A stretch of DNA of 64,000 nt from Sphingomonas sp. NFR04 (GTDB lineage: Bacteria; Pseudomonadota; Alphaproteobacteria; Sphingomonadales; Sphingomonadaceae), in assembly GCF_900114095.1 (NCBI RefSeq), contig NZ_FORV01000001.1, positions 1 through 64,000 of the forward strand, given 5' to 3'. The first letter of the stretch is position 1. Every line of letters starts with the position of its first letter. The notes below the pieces were generated by a model that made no database searches, had not been told where the DNA came from, and saw only the letters and a program-made list of their open reading frames with translations. Positions 53,864 to 64,000 of the stretch are shown here, piece after piece. The position numbers and the translations under genes are program-made.

Positions 53864-54631
53864 ATGACGTCCCCCACCGGCATCGCCCCCACTGGTATTG
53901 AACGCCTGGTCGCCATCATGGAGCGGCTGCGCGACCCTGAGCGCGGCTGCGAATGGGACGTGGCGCAGACCTTCGAGACGATCGCGCCCTACACGATCGA
54001 GGAAGCCTATGAGGTGGCCGACGCGATCGAGCGCGGCGACATCGCCGAGCTGAAGGACGAACTGGGCGACCTGCTGCTGCAGGTGGTGTTCCACGCCCGC
54101 ATCGCCGAGGAAGCCGGCCAGTTCGCGCTCGCCGACGTGGTCACCTCGATCAGCGACAAGATGGAGCGCCGCCATCCGCACATCTTCGGCGACGTCGCCG
54201 AGGGCGGCCACCATCTCTGGGAAGTCATCAAGGCAGAGGAGCGCGGCGCCAAGGGGGCGTCGAGCGCGCTCGATGGCGTGGCGATCGGCCTCCCCGCCCT
54301 GCTCCGCGCCGAGAAGCTCCAGAAGCGCGCGGCGCGGACCGGGTTCGACTGGCCCGATGCGACGGGCGCGCGGGCGAAGATCCTGGAGGAACTGGAGGAA
54401 GTCGAGACCGCCGAGAATGACGCGCACCGTGCCGAGGAGGTGGGCGACCTGCTCTTCGCGGTGGTGAACTATGCCCGCAAGCTGGGGGTGGAGCCCGAGG
54501 CGGCATTGCGGGCGGCGAACGCAAAGTTCGAGGGGCGGTTCAAGGCAATGGAGGAGCGCGCCGGCGAGGCGTTCGTGGGACTCGACCTGGAGGGCAAGGA
54601 AGCGCTCTGGCAAGAGGTGAAGCGGGGGTGA
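53864..54631 (+). CDS. mazG: nucleoside triphosphate pyrophosphohydrolase MazG
   Basis: MazG hydrolyses NTPs and dNTPs to monophosphates and pyrophosphate and clears aberrant nucleotides. The 255-residue protein has MazG domain motifs: LRDPERGCEWDVAQTF, YTIEEAYEVADAIE, ELKDELGDLLLQVVFH with the metal-binding acidic residues, and a second copy with EEVGDLLFAVVNYARKLG. Its ribosome binding site is part of the terminator hairpin of the MFS gene. Confidence 0.93.
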   Translation: MTSPTGIAPTGIERLVAIMERLRDPERGCEWDVAQTFETIAPYTIEEAYEVADAIERGDIAELKDELGDLLLQVVFHARIAEEAGQFALADVVTSISDKMERRHPHIFGDVAEGGHHLWEVIKAEERGAKGASSALDGVAIGLPALLRAEKLQKRAARTGFDWPDATGARAKILEELEEVETAENDAHRAEEVGDLLFAVVNYARKLGVEPEAALRAANAKFEGRFKAMEERAGEAFVGLDLEGKEALWQEVKRG

Positions 54632-54640
54632 TGGCGTAAG

Positions 54641-54763
54641 TCACCCTCACCCCCCCACCGCCTTCGGCGGCGGGTCCCCTCCCTCTCCCAAAGGGATAGG
54701 GCCATATTCCCTCTCCCTTTGGGAGAGGGAGGGAGCGGCGAAGCCGCGGAAGGGTGAGGGTGA
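54641..54763. repeat. large REP-like intergenic palindrome
   Basis: The left arm (54641-54695) begins TCACCCTCACCC and ends CTCTCCCAAAGGG. The right arm (54715-54763) is its imperfect reverse complement, ending GGGTGAGGGTGA. Each arm has its own mini-hairpin (CCGCCTTCGGCGG and GCGGCTTCGCCGC). The composite fold lies between the ends of mazG and hflX, which converge here, and may act as a bidirectional terminator or a REP-type mobile repeat. Confidence 0.8.
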
Positions 54764-54778
54764 GAAACCGAGCGGAGG

Positions 54779-56071
54779 TTACCCCCGCGTGACGAACCGC
54801 TCGTAATCGCGCGGCGCCATGCGGACTTCGTAGACCGCCTGCTCGTCCTCGATATGCTGCTCGATCACGTCGCCATGCTGGTGCAGCCATGCCGCAGCCG
54901 CGCCATCGGCGGGATCGAGCCGCAACGTGTAGCGGCGATGCCCTTCGGTGAGCCGCCCGGCGACGGCTTCCACCAGCGAGTCGACGCCCTCGCCCGTCAG
55001 CGCCGAGATCACCCGCACCTCATCGGTCCGGCGCGCAGCCATCGCCAGCGCCTCCTCGCGCTGCTCCTCGTCGAGCAGGTCGAGCTTGTTCCACGCCTCG
55101 AAGCGCGGCGTCTGCTCGGACACGCCGATTTCCTGGAGCACCTTCTCGACATCGACGCGCTGCGCCTCGGTGTCAGGATGCGCGATGTCGCGGACATGAA
55201 TCAGCAGGTCGGCCGAGACCACCTCTTCCAGCGTCGCCTTGAAGGCCGCGACCAGCTGGGTCGGCAGTTCGGAGACGAAGCCCACCGTATCCGACAGGAT
55301 CGCCTTGTCGATTCCCGGCAGCGAAATCTGGCGCAGCGTCGGGTCGAGCGTGGCGAACAGCAAATTTTCCGCCATCACCCCGGCACCGGTCAGCCGGTTG
55401 AACAGCGTCGACTTGCCGGCATTGGTATAGCCGACCAGCGCCACCACCGGCCAGGGCGCACGCTGTCGTCGGTCGCGGTGGAGGGTGCGGGTGCGGCTGA
55501 CCTGGTCGAGCTCGCGCCGCAGCCGCGCCATGCGGTCGCGGATCAGCCGGCGATCGGCCTCGATCTGGGTTTCGCCCGGGCCACCGAGGAAGCCGAAGCC
55601 GCCGCGCTGGCGCTCGAGGTGGGTCCAGCTGCGCACCAGTCGGCCCGCCTGATAGTCGAGATGGGCGAGTTCGACCTGCAATCGCCCTTCGGCGGTACGC
55701 GCGCGCTCGCCGAAGATTTCGAGGATCAGGCCCGTCCGGTCGATCACCTTGCAGCCGAGCGCCGTCTCCAGATTGCGCTGCTGCACGGGCGTGAGGCCCG
55801 CGTCGAACACCGCAAGCTGAAGCTCGCCGTCGCGCACCGTCTCGGCCAGGGCTTCCACCTGGCCCGAGCCGATCAGCGTGCCCGGCTTGGGCTGGCGCAG
55901 TCGAACGGCAACCCGCTCGACCACGTCCACGCCGATCGCCGCGGCGAGGCCGGCCGTTTCCTCCAGCCGCGCCTCGGCGTCGCGCGAGCTTCCGCCCATG
56001 TCCGGATAGACGACGAGCGCGCGTGCGCCCCGCGCGAATTCGTCGGGGTCGCGCTCGAAACCAGTGCTCAT
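54779..56071 (-). CDS. hflX: GTPase HflX
   Basis: HflX is a ribosome-splitting GTPase linked to stress. The 430-residue protein has an N-terminal HflX domain (LIGSGQVEALAE, FGERARTAEGRLQVELAHLD, RGGFGFLGGPGETQIEADRR) and a G domain: GYTNAGKSTLFN, SDTVGFVSELP, NKLD. It starts seven bases after hfq ends and is surely co-transcribed with it. Confidence 0.95.
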   Translation of the reverse strand: MSTGFERDPDEFARGARALVVYPDMGGSSRDAEARLEETAGLAAAIGVDVVERVAVRLRQPKPGTLIGSGQVEALAETVRDGELQLAVFDAGLTPVQQRNLETALGCKVIDRTGLILEIFGERARTAEGRLQVELAHLDYQAGRLVRSWTHLERQRGGFGFLGGPGETQIEADRRLIRDRMARLRRELDQVSRTRTLHRDRRQRAPWPVVALVGYTNAGKSTLFNRLTGAGVMAENLLFATLDPTLRQISLPGIDKAILSDTVGFVSELPTQLVAAFKATLEEVVSADLLIHVRDIAHPDTEAQRVDVEKVLQEIGVSEQTPRFEAWNKLDLLDEEQREEALAMAARRTDEVRVISALTGEGVDSLVEAVAGRLTEGHRRYTLRLDPADGAAAAWLHQHGDVIEQHIEDEQAVYEVRMAPRDYERFVTRG

Positions 56072-56078
56072 GCGAGGA

Positions 56079-56570
56079 TCAATCCTCGTCGCCGCCGTTG
56101 GTTTCCTCGGCGAGGTTCAGCGGGTGCGCGGGCTGTACGGTGGAAACCGCATGCTTGTAGACCAGCTGGGCCATGCCCTCGCGCTGGAGCAGCATGCAGA
56201 ACAGGTCGAACGCGGCGATCTGGCCCTGCAGCATCACGCCGTTCACCAGGAACATGGTGACGTTTTCCTGCTGCTTGCGGACCGCGTTCAGGAAGATCTC
56301 CTGCAGCACCGGGTTCTTGTGCTGATATTCGCCCGCAGCCGTGAGCAGCGCGGCAAGGTCCATCGGGCCCGACGGCATGATGGTGGAAATGGCATGCTTG
56401 TAGATCAGCTGCGACTGGCCGTCGCGGCGGAGCAGCACCGAAAAATTATCGAACCAGGTGACGATCCCCTGGAGCTTGACGCCCTTGACGAGGAACATCG
56501 TCACCGGCGTCTTCGACCGGCGTAGTGAGTTGAGGAACAGGTCCTGAAGCGAAGTCTGCTTCTCTGCCAT
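56079..56570 (-). CDS. hfq: double-domain RNA chaperone Hfq
   Basis: Hfq promotes pairing of small RNAs with mRNAs. This 163-residue chain contains two full Sm-like Hfq domains in series. Domain 1 (residues ~5-70) has [33 protein letters not shown] and YKHAISTI. Domain 2 (~85-150) has [33 protein letters not shown] and YKHAVSTV. Normal Hfq is a hexamer of ~80-residue chains, so this one may form a trimer of doubles. Domain 2 has lost the first-strand Lys/Gly of FLVKG (it has FLVNG). The ATG at 56570 is the family start; the upstream open frame is not Hfq-like. Confidence 0.95.
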   Translation of the reverse strand: MAEKQTSLQDLFLNSLRRSKTPVTMFLVKGVKLQGIVTWFDNFSVLLRRDGQSQLIYKHAISTIMPSGPMDLAALLTAAGEYQHKNPVLQEIFLNAVRKQQENVTMFLVNGVMLQGQIAAFDLFCMLLQREGMAQLVYKHAVSTVQPAHPLNLAEETNGGDED

Positions 56571-56777
56571 ATGGTGGCTCCATTTATTCTTGGCGGGATT
56601 TGTCCCGCGGTGCGCCGTTCCCGGCGTCAGGGTCGGCGCCACCCCGGCGCCGGGATCCAATCTAGGGGCTTGTGGCGCTTCCGTCCATAGCTCCGCTGCG
56701 GCCGGTTCGGGACAGGATTGCGTCGCACTTCCGCCAAGTTCCGCTGGTGCAATGAACAGCATTTGGGGGAGAAGGCC

Positions 56778-57467
56778 ATGCTCAGGATCGTCGGTGCGAT
56801 TGTTCTCGTGTGCGCAGCAACGGCGTCGCCACAGGATGCGGGTTCAACCGACGACGAGATCGTCGTGACCGGCAGCAGCCGCGACTACAAGCTGACCGGC
56901 GAAGAATTTGCCGCGGCCTTGAAGGCCTTTCGCAAGTATCGGCCGTCCTTCGCACGCGATAGCGGGCTCTGGTTCGAGGTTTCGGCACGCGGCGGGGATC
57001 CATCGCTCACGGGTGTGCAACTGGCATTGACCGACGGGCGGGCCCGCCTCCCGCTGGCGATGGGCACCGATCACCGCATCCGAATCCCGGACCTCGCCGG
57101 CGAAGGCTGGCGCCTCGTTCATGCCGGCCGGCCGGCGCCGATCCGGATCCGCCCTTGGGTGGTCTCCCCGCGAACCGACCCCGGTAATCTTCGCCTGGGC
57201 GACCTGCAGGTGCAATGCCGGGTCGGCTGGGCCATCGCGCGGCAGTCTGCCTCATTCATGGTCGCGGGCATGTTCGACATGATCGGCGGCTGCGCGAGCG
57301 CGAAGATCGCGCTGTACCAGGAACTGGGCCGCCCGATCGCGTCGGCAGTGCTGATCGAAGGCAGCCGACAGGCAACGGTGCCGACGTTGCACGACACCGC
57401 CCTGCGCATGCCGACCTACCTGAAGGGCTACACCTCCGAGGCGCGGCTGCGCGTCACCTATCGCTGA
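56778..57467 (+). CDS. secreted hypothetical protein
   Basis: No family is recognised with certainty. The 229-residue product has a signal peptide ([19 protein letters not shown]) and, near the new N-terminus, [12 protein letters not shown], resembling the start of many sphingomonad exported proteins. Strands such as [20 protein letters not shown] suggest a beta-rich periplasmic protein. GGGGGAGAAGG precedes the ATG at 56778. It is inserted, on the opposite strand, between ntrX and hfq, which normally lie together in alphaproteobacteria. Confidence 0.7.
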   Translation: MLRIVGAIVLVCAATASPQDAGSTDDEIVVTGSSRDYKLTGEEFAAALKAFRKYRPSFARDSGLWFEVSARGGDPSLTGVQLALTDGRARLPLAMGTDHRIRIPDLAGEGWRLVHAGRPAPIRIRPWVVSPRTDPGNLRLGDLQVQCRVGWAIARQSASFMVAGMFDMIGGCASAKIALYQELGRPIASAVLIEGSRQATVPTLHDTALRMPTYLKGYTSEARLRVTYR

Positions 57468-57480
57468 GGCCTGGTGCCGC

Positions 57481-58860
57481 TCAATCCTCGCGCGCGTCGG
57501 TGATGCCGAGCAGCTTGAGCTTGCGGTGCAGCGCCGAGCGCTCCATCCCGATGAAGCTCGCCGTGCGCGAGATGTTGCCCGAGAAGCGGCGGATCTGCAC
57601 CCGCAGATATTCGCGCTCGAAGCTCTCGCGCGCTTCCTTGAGCGGCGCGCCCATGATCGCGTTGGAGGCCATGCCGCCGCCGCTGTCGTTCTGTCGACCC
57701 AGCACCTCGGGGGGCAGCAGGTCGACGTCGATCCGGCCGATCCGGTCGCCGGGCGCCAGGATCACGGTGCGCTCGACGACGTTGCGCAGCTGGCGGACAT
57801 TACCCGGCCAGTCATAGCTCTGCAGCGCCACCATTGCGTCGGCGGCGATCTCGGGCGTCGGCACACGCCGCTCGGAGGCATAGTGCGCCACATAATGCTC
57901 GACCAGCGCGGGGATGTCCTCGCGGCGATCGGTCAGCGCCGGGATCGGCACCGGCACCACGTTGAGCCGGTAATAGAGGTCCTCGCGGAAGCGGCCCGCG
58001 GCGATCTCCGCCATGAGGTCGCGGGCGGTGGCCGAGACGACGCGGACGTCCACCTTCACCACGCGGGTGCCGCCGACGCGGCTGAAACTCTGGTCGGTGA
58101 GCACGCGCAGGATCCGCGCCTGGGTGGCAACCGGCATGTCGGCGATCTCGTCGAGGAACAGCGTGCCGCCATGCGCCTGTTCGAGCAGGCCGGGGCGGAC
58201 GAGGTCGCCGCTTTCCTCGACGCCGAACAGTTCGTCGTCGACCCGGTCGGGCGTCATCCGCGCGGCACTGACGATCACGAAGGGCGCGTCGGCGCGCTGG
58301 CTCCAGCCATGGAGCAGCCGTGCGGCGACTTCCTTGCCGACGCCCGCACCGCCGGTGATCAGCACCCGGCTGCCGGTCGAGGCGACGCGCTTGAGGGTGG
58401 CGCGCACCGTGTTGATCGCGGTCGAGGTGCCCTGCAGGTCGGTCCCCCGCCCCGTCACCGCGCGCAGCGAGGCGACTTCGCGACGCAGCCGCTCGGTCTC
58501 CGTCGCACGCGCCACCATCAGCAGCAGCCGCTCGGCCTCGAAGGGCTTCTCGATGAAGTCGGAGGCGCCGCGGCGGATCGCCGCCACGGCGGTGTCCAGA
58601 TTGCCATGGCCCGAGATGACCAGCACCGGGATCGAGGGATCGCGCCGCTTGATCTCGTCGAGCAGTTCCAGCCCGTCGAGCCGCGAGCCCTGCAGCCACA
58701 CGTCGAGCAGCACCAGGCTAGGCCGGCGCTCGGCGATGGCCTCCAGTGCCGAGTCGCTGTCGGCGGCGTTGCGGGTGGCGTACCCCTCGTCCTCCAGCAC
58801 GCCGGCTACCAGTTCGCGGATGTCGCGCTCGTCGTCGACGACGAGAATGTCCAGGCTCAT
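57481..58860 (-). CDS. ntrX: nitrogen-regulation response regulator NtrX
   Basis: NtrX is the partner of NtrY. The 459-residue protein has a receiver domain (VVDDERDIRELVAG, phospho-acceptor Asp in VLLDVWLQG, Lys in DFIEKPFE), a central AAA+ domain (ITGGAGVGKEVAARLLHG, GTLFLDEIADMPV) and a Fis-like HTH (NISRTASFIGMERSALHRKL). The GAFTGA loop that touches sigma-54 is absent: after DDELFGVEESGD the sequence goes straight to the conserved LEQAHGG. It may therefore act without sigma-54. The start overlaps the ntrY stop. Confidence 0.93.
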   Translation of the reverse strand: MSLDILVVDDERDIRELVAGVLEDEGYATRNAADSDSALEAIAERRPSLVLLDVWLQGSRLDGLELLDEIKRRDPSIPVLVISGHGNLDTAVAAIRRGASDFIEKPFEAERLLLMVARATETERLRREVASLRAVTGRGTDLQGTSTAINTVRATLKRVASTGSRVLITGGAGVGKEVAARLLHGWSQRADAPFVIVSAARMTPDRVDDELFGVEESGDLVRPGLLEQAHGGTLFLDEIADMPVATQARILRVLTDQSFSRVGGTRVVKVDVRVVSATARDLMAEIAAGRFREDLYYRLNVVPVPIPALTDRREDIPALVEHYVAHYASERRVPTPEIAADAMVALQSYDWPGNVRQLRNVVERTVILAPGDRIGRIDVDLLPPEVLGRQNDSGGGMASNAIMGAPLKEARESFEREYLRVQIRRFSGNISRTASFIGMERSALHRKLKLLGITDARED

Positions 58861-61124
58861 GTTCTGCTTCCGATCCGGGTGAGCATGGCCGGGCGCGCGT
58901 CCTTCGCGTCGTCCGGCGTCTCCGTGAGTGCGACGCTGGCGAGCATCGCGGTATCGAAGCACAGCGTCACGAGCGTGCCGCCGCCGGGGCGGTCGGCAAA
59001 GCCGATCGTGCCGCAATGTTCTTCGACGATCTTCTTGACGATGGCGAGGCCCAGCCCGGTACCCCGGCTGCGCGTCGTCATATAGGGCTCGACGATCCGG
59101 TCACGCTCGACCGGCAGACCGACGCCGTTGTCGCCAAGGGTGAGGATAAGCTTGTCGTCGCCCTCGGGCTGGATGGTGAGATGCACCTCGCCCTGCGGCA
59201 GCTCCGCCCCCTGCCCCGCCGCCTCGTTGCGCGCCTCGATCGCTTCCACGGCGTTCTTGACGACATTGGTCAGCGCCTGGCCGATCTGGCGGCGGTCGCA
59301 TACCAGCGAGGGGGCGGGGTCGGGCGCGTCGAGCGTGAAGCGCAGCGCCGGATGCGCGACTTCGTGCAGGAACATCGCCTGGCGGGCGATGTCGAGCAGC
59401 GACTCGCGGCGGAACATCGGCTTGGGCATCCGCGCGAAGGACGAGAATTCGTCGACCATCCGCCGCAGATCGCCGACCTGGCGGACGATCGTCTCGGTCA
59501 GCCGCGCGAACACGCCATCGCTCTGGTCGACCTGCTTGCCATAGCGGCGCTGGAGGCGTTCGGCCGCGAGCTGGATCGGGGTGAGCGGGTTCTTGATCTC
59601 GTGCGCAATGCGGCGGGCGACGTCCGCCCAGGCGGCGCGGCGCTGGTCGTTGAGCTGCTGGGTGATGTCGTCGAAGGTGAGCACCTGACCGCCCTCGTCG
59701 CTAGTGACCTTCACCGCCAGCGTCCGGGCTTCACTGCCGCTGGCGATCTGCACGATCCCCTCGCGCTCGCCGCTGGCCAGCATCGTCTCCAGCTCGGGGG
59801 CGAGCGCCTCCAGCGGCTGGCCGACCGGTTGCTCGGCGGCGTTGCGCAGCAGCGCGATCGCCGAGGCATTGATCAGCCGCACGCGATGGTCGCCGCCGAT
59901 CGCGATCACGCCCGCCGACACACCCGACAGCACCGCCTCGATCAGCGCGCGGCGGCTGTCGAGCTGGGCGTTGGCGGTGACCAGCGCGTTGGTCTGGTCC
60001 TGCAGCCGCTCGGTCATGCTGTTGAAGGCGATGCCGAGCGTGGCGATCTCGTCGATCCGCTCCGGCGTGGGCACCCGCGCGCTGAGGTCGCCGTCCGCCA
60101 CCTGCCCCGCCGCCTGGACGAGCTGGTCGACCGGGCGCACAAGCCGATCCGCGACGGCCAGCGCGATCCAGGTGGCGATGCCGACGATCAGCAGCGCGAC
60201 CCCGAACAGCACGGCGTTGAACTGCAGCTGGAGCGAGCGCGACCGAGCGATCAGCGCGGTATATTCGTGGCCGATCCGATCCGAGGCCAGATTCTGCCGG
60301 TTGAGGAAGTCTACATTGTTCGGCGTGGCGACATAGAGGAACAGGTTCGCCGAGCGGTCGACCGGGGTCACCACCCACACCACCTCGGAGTCGTAGTTGA
60401 TATAGCTGTCCTCGTCGCGCAGCACCTTCAGCACCTTGCCCGAGACGCGGCGGGTGAAGGTCGGCGAAGAGGGCGCCTCATAGGCGTAGAGCGCCTCGAC
60501 CCGCTTGCCGTCTATCACGCGGAACAGCACCGATTGATAAAACTGGCGGAAATAGGTCTGGCGGAGGAACCAGTCCTCGAACACAGGCGAGCGCTCCGGC
60601 ACCTTGGGCGCGGTTTCGAGCATGTCGCTCACCATCTGCCGTGCCTCGCTCTTCCAGCGCTGGATGACCAGCGCCTTGCCTTCATTGGCCAGCGCCTGGG
60701 TGGAAGTGAGGGCGGCGCGCGCCCGCTCCGATCCCCAGAGCTGAATGCCCGACTGGAACATGATCGAGGCCGCAATCACCGCGAGCACGATCGGCACGCT
60801 CGCCATCAGCGAGAACACTGCGACCAGCCGGACGTGCAGCCGTCCCCCGCCCGCCAGCGCCGAGCGCGCGGTTCGCTGGAGTGCGATCCGCCGCCCGATC
60901 AACACGATCAGGGCGACATAGGGGAGCAGGTTGATCAGCAGCAGCGCCGCGGCGACGCCCGGGCTGAACAATTGCTGGTTCGATTGATGCCGGACGAACC
61001 AGTAGGTGATGACGGGGGTGGCGACGGCCAGCGCGACCACCAGCATCTCGACCAGCCGAAACGCCCGTCCGGGGCGCGACCAATCTTCAGGGCTATCGAG
61101 ACTCGTTGGAGCTACGGCGACCAT
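58857..61124 (-). CDS. ntrY: nitrogen-regulation sensor histidine kinase NtrY
   Basis: The 755-residue membrane sensor has three to four N-terminal membrane helices, a long periplasmic stretch, a further helix at ~310-330, HAMP (ALAVADRLVRPVDQLVQAA), a PAS domain (~400-490), the phospho-acceptor in RRIAHEIKNPLTPIQ and the ATPase domain (NVVKNAVEAIEARN, DNGVGLP, GTGLGLAIVKKI). The start is ATG at 61124 with GGGGG upstream. It lies between ntrC and ntrX in the conserved order. Confidence 0.95.
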   Translation of the reverse strand: MVAVAPTSLDSPEDWSRPGRAFRLVEMLVVALAVATPVITYWFVRHQSNQQLFSPGVAAALLLINLLPYVALIVLIGRRIALQRTARSALAGGGRLHVRLVAVFSLMASVPIVLAVIAASIMFQSGIQLWGSERARAALTSTQALANEGKALVIQRWKSEARQMVSDMLETAPKVPERSPVFEDWFLRQTYFRQFYQSVLFRVIDGKRVEALYAYEAPSSPTFTRRVSGKVLKVLRDEDSYINYDSEVVWVVTPVDRSANLFLYVATPNNVDFLNRQNLASDRIGHEYTALIARSRSLQLQFNAVLFGVALLIVGIATWIALAVADRLVRPVDQLVQAAGQVADGDLSARVPTPERIDEIATLGIAFNSMTERLQDQTNALVTANAQLDSRRALIEAVLSGVSAGVIAIGGDHRVRLINASAIALLRNAAEQPVGQPLEALAPELETMLASGEREGIVQIASGSEARTLAVKVTSDEGGQVLTFDDITQQLNDQRRAAWADVARRIAHEIKNPLTPIQLAAERLQRRYGKQVDQSDGVFARLTETIVRQVGDLRRMVDEFSSFARMPKPMFRRESLLDIARQAMFLHEVAHPALRFTLDAPDPAPSLVCDRRQIGQALTNVVKNAVEAIEARNEAAGQGAELPQGEVHLTIQPEGDDKLILTLGDNGVGLPVERDRIVEPYMTTRSRGTGLGLAIVKKIVEEHCGTIGFADRPGGGTLVTLCFDTAMLASVALTETPDDAKDARPAMLTRIGSRT

Positions 61125-61125
61125 T

Positions 61126-61144
61126 ACCCCCTGTGTACACGGGG
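61126..61144. promoter_or_regulatory. palindrome in front of ntrY
   Basis: GTGTACAC is a perfect core flanked by CCCC on the left (one base offset) and GGGG on the right. It lies in the 93-bp gap between ntrC and ntrY, directly at the ribosome binding site of ntrY. It may be an operator. Confidence 0.4.
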
Positions 61145-61217
61145 ATTGTGGCCAAAAGAACACATAATATTGCCCTATTGTCACTCACACGCATCGGTTC
61201 GCCGCAGATCGCGTGTC

Positions 61218-62653
<1,436 letters not shown>

Positions 62654-62657
<4 letters not shown>

Positions 62658-63763
62658 GCCGCGGCTCGCGGCAACAGGATGCGGAACACTGTGACCTCCG
62701 GTTCGCGTTCGCGGGCATATTGGACGATCCCGCCCATGTCCCGCACCAGTTTCTCGACCAGCGGCAGCCCCAGCCCCTTTCCCTCCGGCTTGCCCGAGAC
62801 GAACGGCTCGAACAGATGCTCGGCAATGTCGGCGGGGGCGCCGGGACCATTGTCCATCACGCAGATCTCGATCGGCAGCGGCCGGCGCGGCTGGCCGGGG
62901 CCCGCATTGACCGACATGCCGTGGCGAAAGGCGGTCGACAGGATGATGCGCGGCTGGGCCAGGCCCCTCAGCGCCTCGGCCGCGTTCTTGAGCAGGTTGA
63001 TCAGCACCTGCAGGAAAGCATCGCGGTCGACCAGCACCGGCGGCAGCGAGGGGTCGAACCATTCCTCGATCACGATCCCGCGTGCGAACCCCGCCAGCGC
63101 CACGCGGCGACCATGGTCGAGCAGCGGGTAGATGTTGGTCGGCGCGAGGTCGAGCGGCCGGGTGTCGGTGAAGTCCTGCATCCGGTCGATCAGCGCGGCG
63201 ATGCGGTCGACTTCGGTGGTGATCAGGCGGGTGAGCTCGTCGTTGGTTTCGGGATCGCCGCCGCTCTGGAGCAGCTGCGCCGCCCCGCGGATGCCGGACA
63301 GCGGGTTCTTGATCTCATGCCCCAGCATCGCCGCCGCGCCGATCGCCGCGCGCGCGCCGGCGGTGCGGTCGAGGCCGTGGTTCATCTTGCGGGCCTGGGG
63401 GGCATGATGGAGCGTCACGATCCGCCAGCCGGGATGATCGGGCACCTGGCTCTCGAGAAAATCGACGCGCAGCCGCGTGCCCCGCACCGCCTCGATCTCG
63501 GCGTCGAACGCCGCGAAACCGCGCCCGTCCCGCCGGTCGGCATAGTCCTCTGGCGGCAGCAGCACCGCGTCATAGGGCTGGCCGACCATGCTGGTCTCGC
63601 TGTGGTTGAGCAGCACCTCACAAGCGGGGTTGGCATGGGCGATGCGCCCGTCTGGATCGAGCACGAGCACCGCCACCGGCAGTGCGCCGAACAGCTCGGC
63701 GAAGCTCGGTCCCTCGACGGTCTGGGGGCGAAACCGCCTCAGGCCGCCGCGCGGGAAAGCCAC
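62654..63763 (-). CDS. ntrB: nitrogen-regulation sensor histidine kinase NtrB
   Basis: NtrB is the cytoplasmic kinase of NtrC, controlled by PII. The 369-residue protein has a PAS domain (residues ~18-110; DGRIAHANPACEVLLNHS), the phospho-acceptor in AAAMLGHEIKNPLSGIRGAA and an ATPase domain (LINLLKNAAEALRG, DNGPGAP, GLGLPLVEKLV). The start is GTG at 63763, inside the end of dusB; it overlaps it by 25 bases. Confidence 0.93.
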
Positions 63764-64000
63764 GGCTCGTAGAACTCCGCCAGCATGTCGAGCACCTTCA
63801 CCGGATCGACGACCTGGTTGACCTTGTTGCGGAACTCCGCCGAGCCGTGCAGCCCCTTGGTGTACCAGCCGAGATGCTTGCGCATCACGTTGACCCCGAC
63901 CTCGTTGCCATAGTGGCCGAGCGTCTCGACATAATGCTCGGTGATCACGCGATATTGTTCTTCGATCGACGGCTCGGGCTTGTCGCCCTTGCCGGTCAGC
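63739..64000 (-). CDS. dusB: tRNA-dihydrouridine synthase DusB, C-terminal part
   Basis: The last 86 residues of a Dus protein run to the right window edge. They contain MRKHLGWYTKGLHGSAEFRN and KVNQVVDPVKVLDMLAEFYE, typical of the DusB (NifR3) C-terminal helical domain. DusB reduces uridines in tRNA. The gene order dusB-ntrB-ntrC is the standard nifR3-ntrBC arrangement. The catalytic barrel lies beyond the window. Confidence 0.9.
   Translation of the reverse strand, partial: LTGKGDKPEPSIEEQYRVITEHYVETLGHYGNEVGVNVMRKHLGWYTKGLHGSAEFRNKVNQVVDPVKVLDMLAEFYEPWLSRAAA

Overview
The window is high-GC DNA from an alphaproteobacterium, most probably a sphingomonad (Sphingomonas or a close relative). 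Three things point there: the conserved block rpsB-tsf-pyrH-frr-uppS-cdsA-dxr-rseP-bamA-ompH-fabZ, the order dusB-ntrB-ntrC-ntrY-ntrX followed by hfq and hflX, and an Hfq made of two fused Hfq domains. No rRNA, tRNA or CRISPR array was seen. The assignment rests on gene content and order, not on any database search.

Positions 1 to about 24,000 form an accessory, partly decaying region. It starts inside an IS3-family element and carries a frameshifted Tat-type superoxide dismutase, a chromate-resistance pair (chrB-chrA), an IS1182-like transposase remnant, a SirB1-like protein and a HAD phosphatase broken by one amber codon. A tiny ORF with a near-perfect ribosome binding site follows, then a LOV-HTH blue-light regulator beside a PAS-PAS hybrid histidine kinase, xthA, remnants of a DNA ligase, a cytochrome c and an HWE kinase, an NAD(P)HX dehydratase, a histidine phosphatase, and an alpha/beta hydrolase broken by one ochre codon. 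From 13.8 to 18.6 kb isolated small genes are separated by long gaps holding a dispersed ~60-bp repeat that recurs about nine times before 18.2 kb and was not noticed after it. An SDR/LysR divergent pair and a tyrosinase/DJ-1 operon close the region.

Positions 24,000 to 39,000 are core genome. The envelope and translation block reads leftward from rpsB to rpmE. To the right of rpsB, facing away from it, two LexA-type boxes (GAAC-N7-GAAC) sit on a promoter in front of a 73-residue single-pass membrane protein; this is the most interesting feature of the window. Next come pssA, psd and a PmtA-like methyltransferase, which together could make phosphatidylethanolamine and then phosphatidylcholine.

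Positions 38,700 to 52,400 hold a D-mannonate dehydratase gene, a four-gene catabolic operon (SDR, ACAD11-type kinase, alcohol dehydrogenase, ACAD11-type acyl-CoA dehydrogenase) facing a regulator with two TetR domains, and cyoABCD-surf1-regB-regA, a bo3-type quinol oxidase operon run together with its probable redox-sensing two-component system. Positions 52,400 to 64,000 hold an MFS transporter, mazG, a large REP-like palindrome, hflX, double-domain hfq, a secreted hypothetical protein, and the nitrogen regulators ntrX, ntrY, ntrC, ntrB and the end of dusB.
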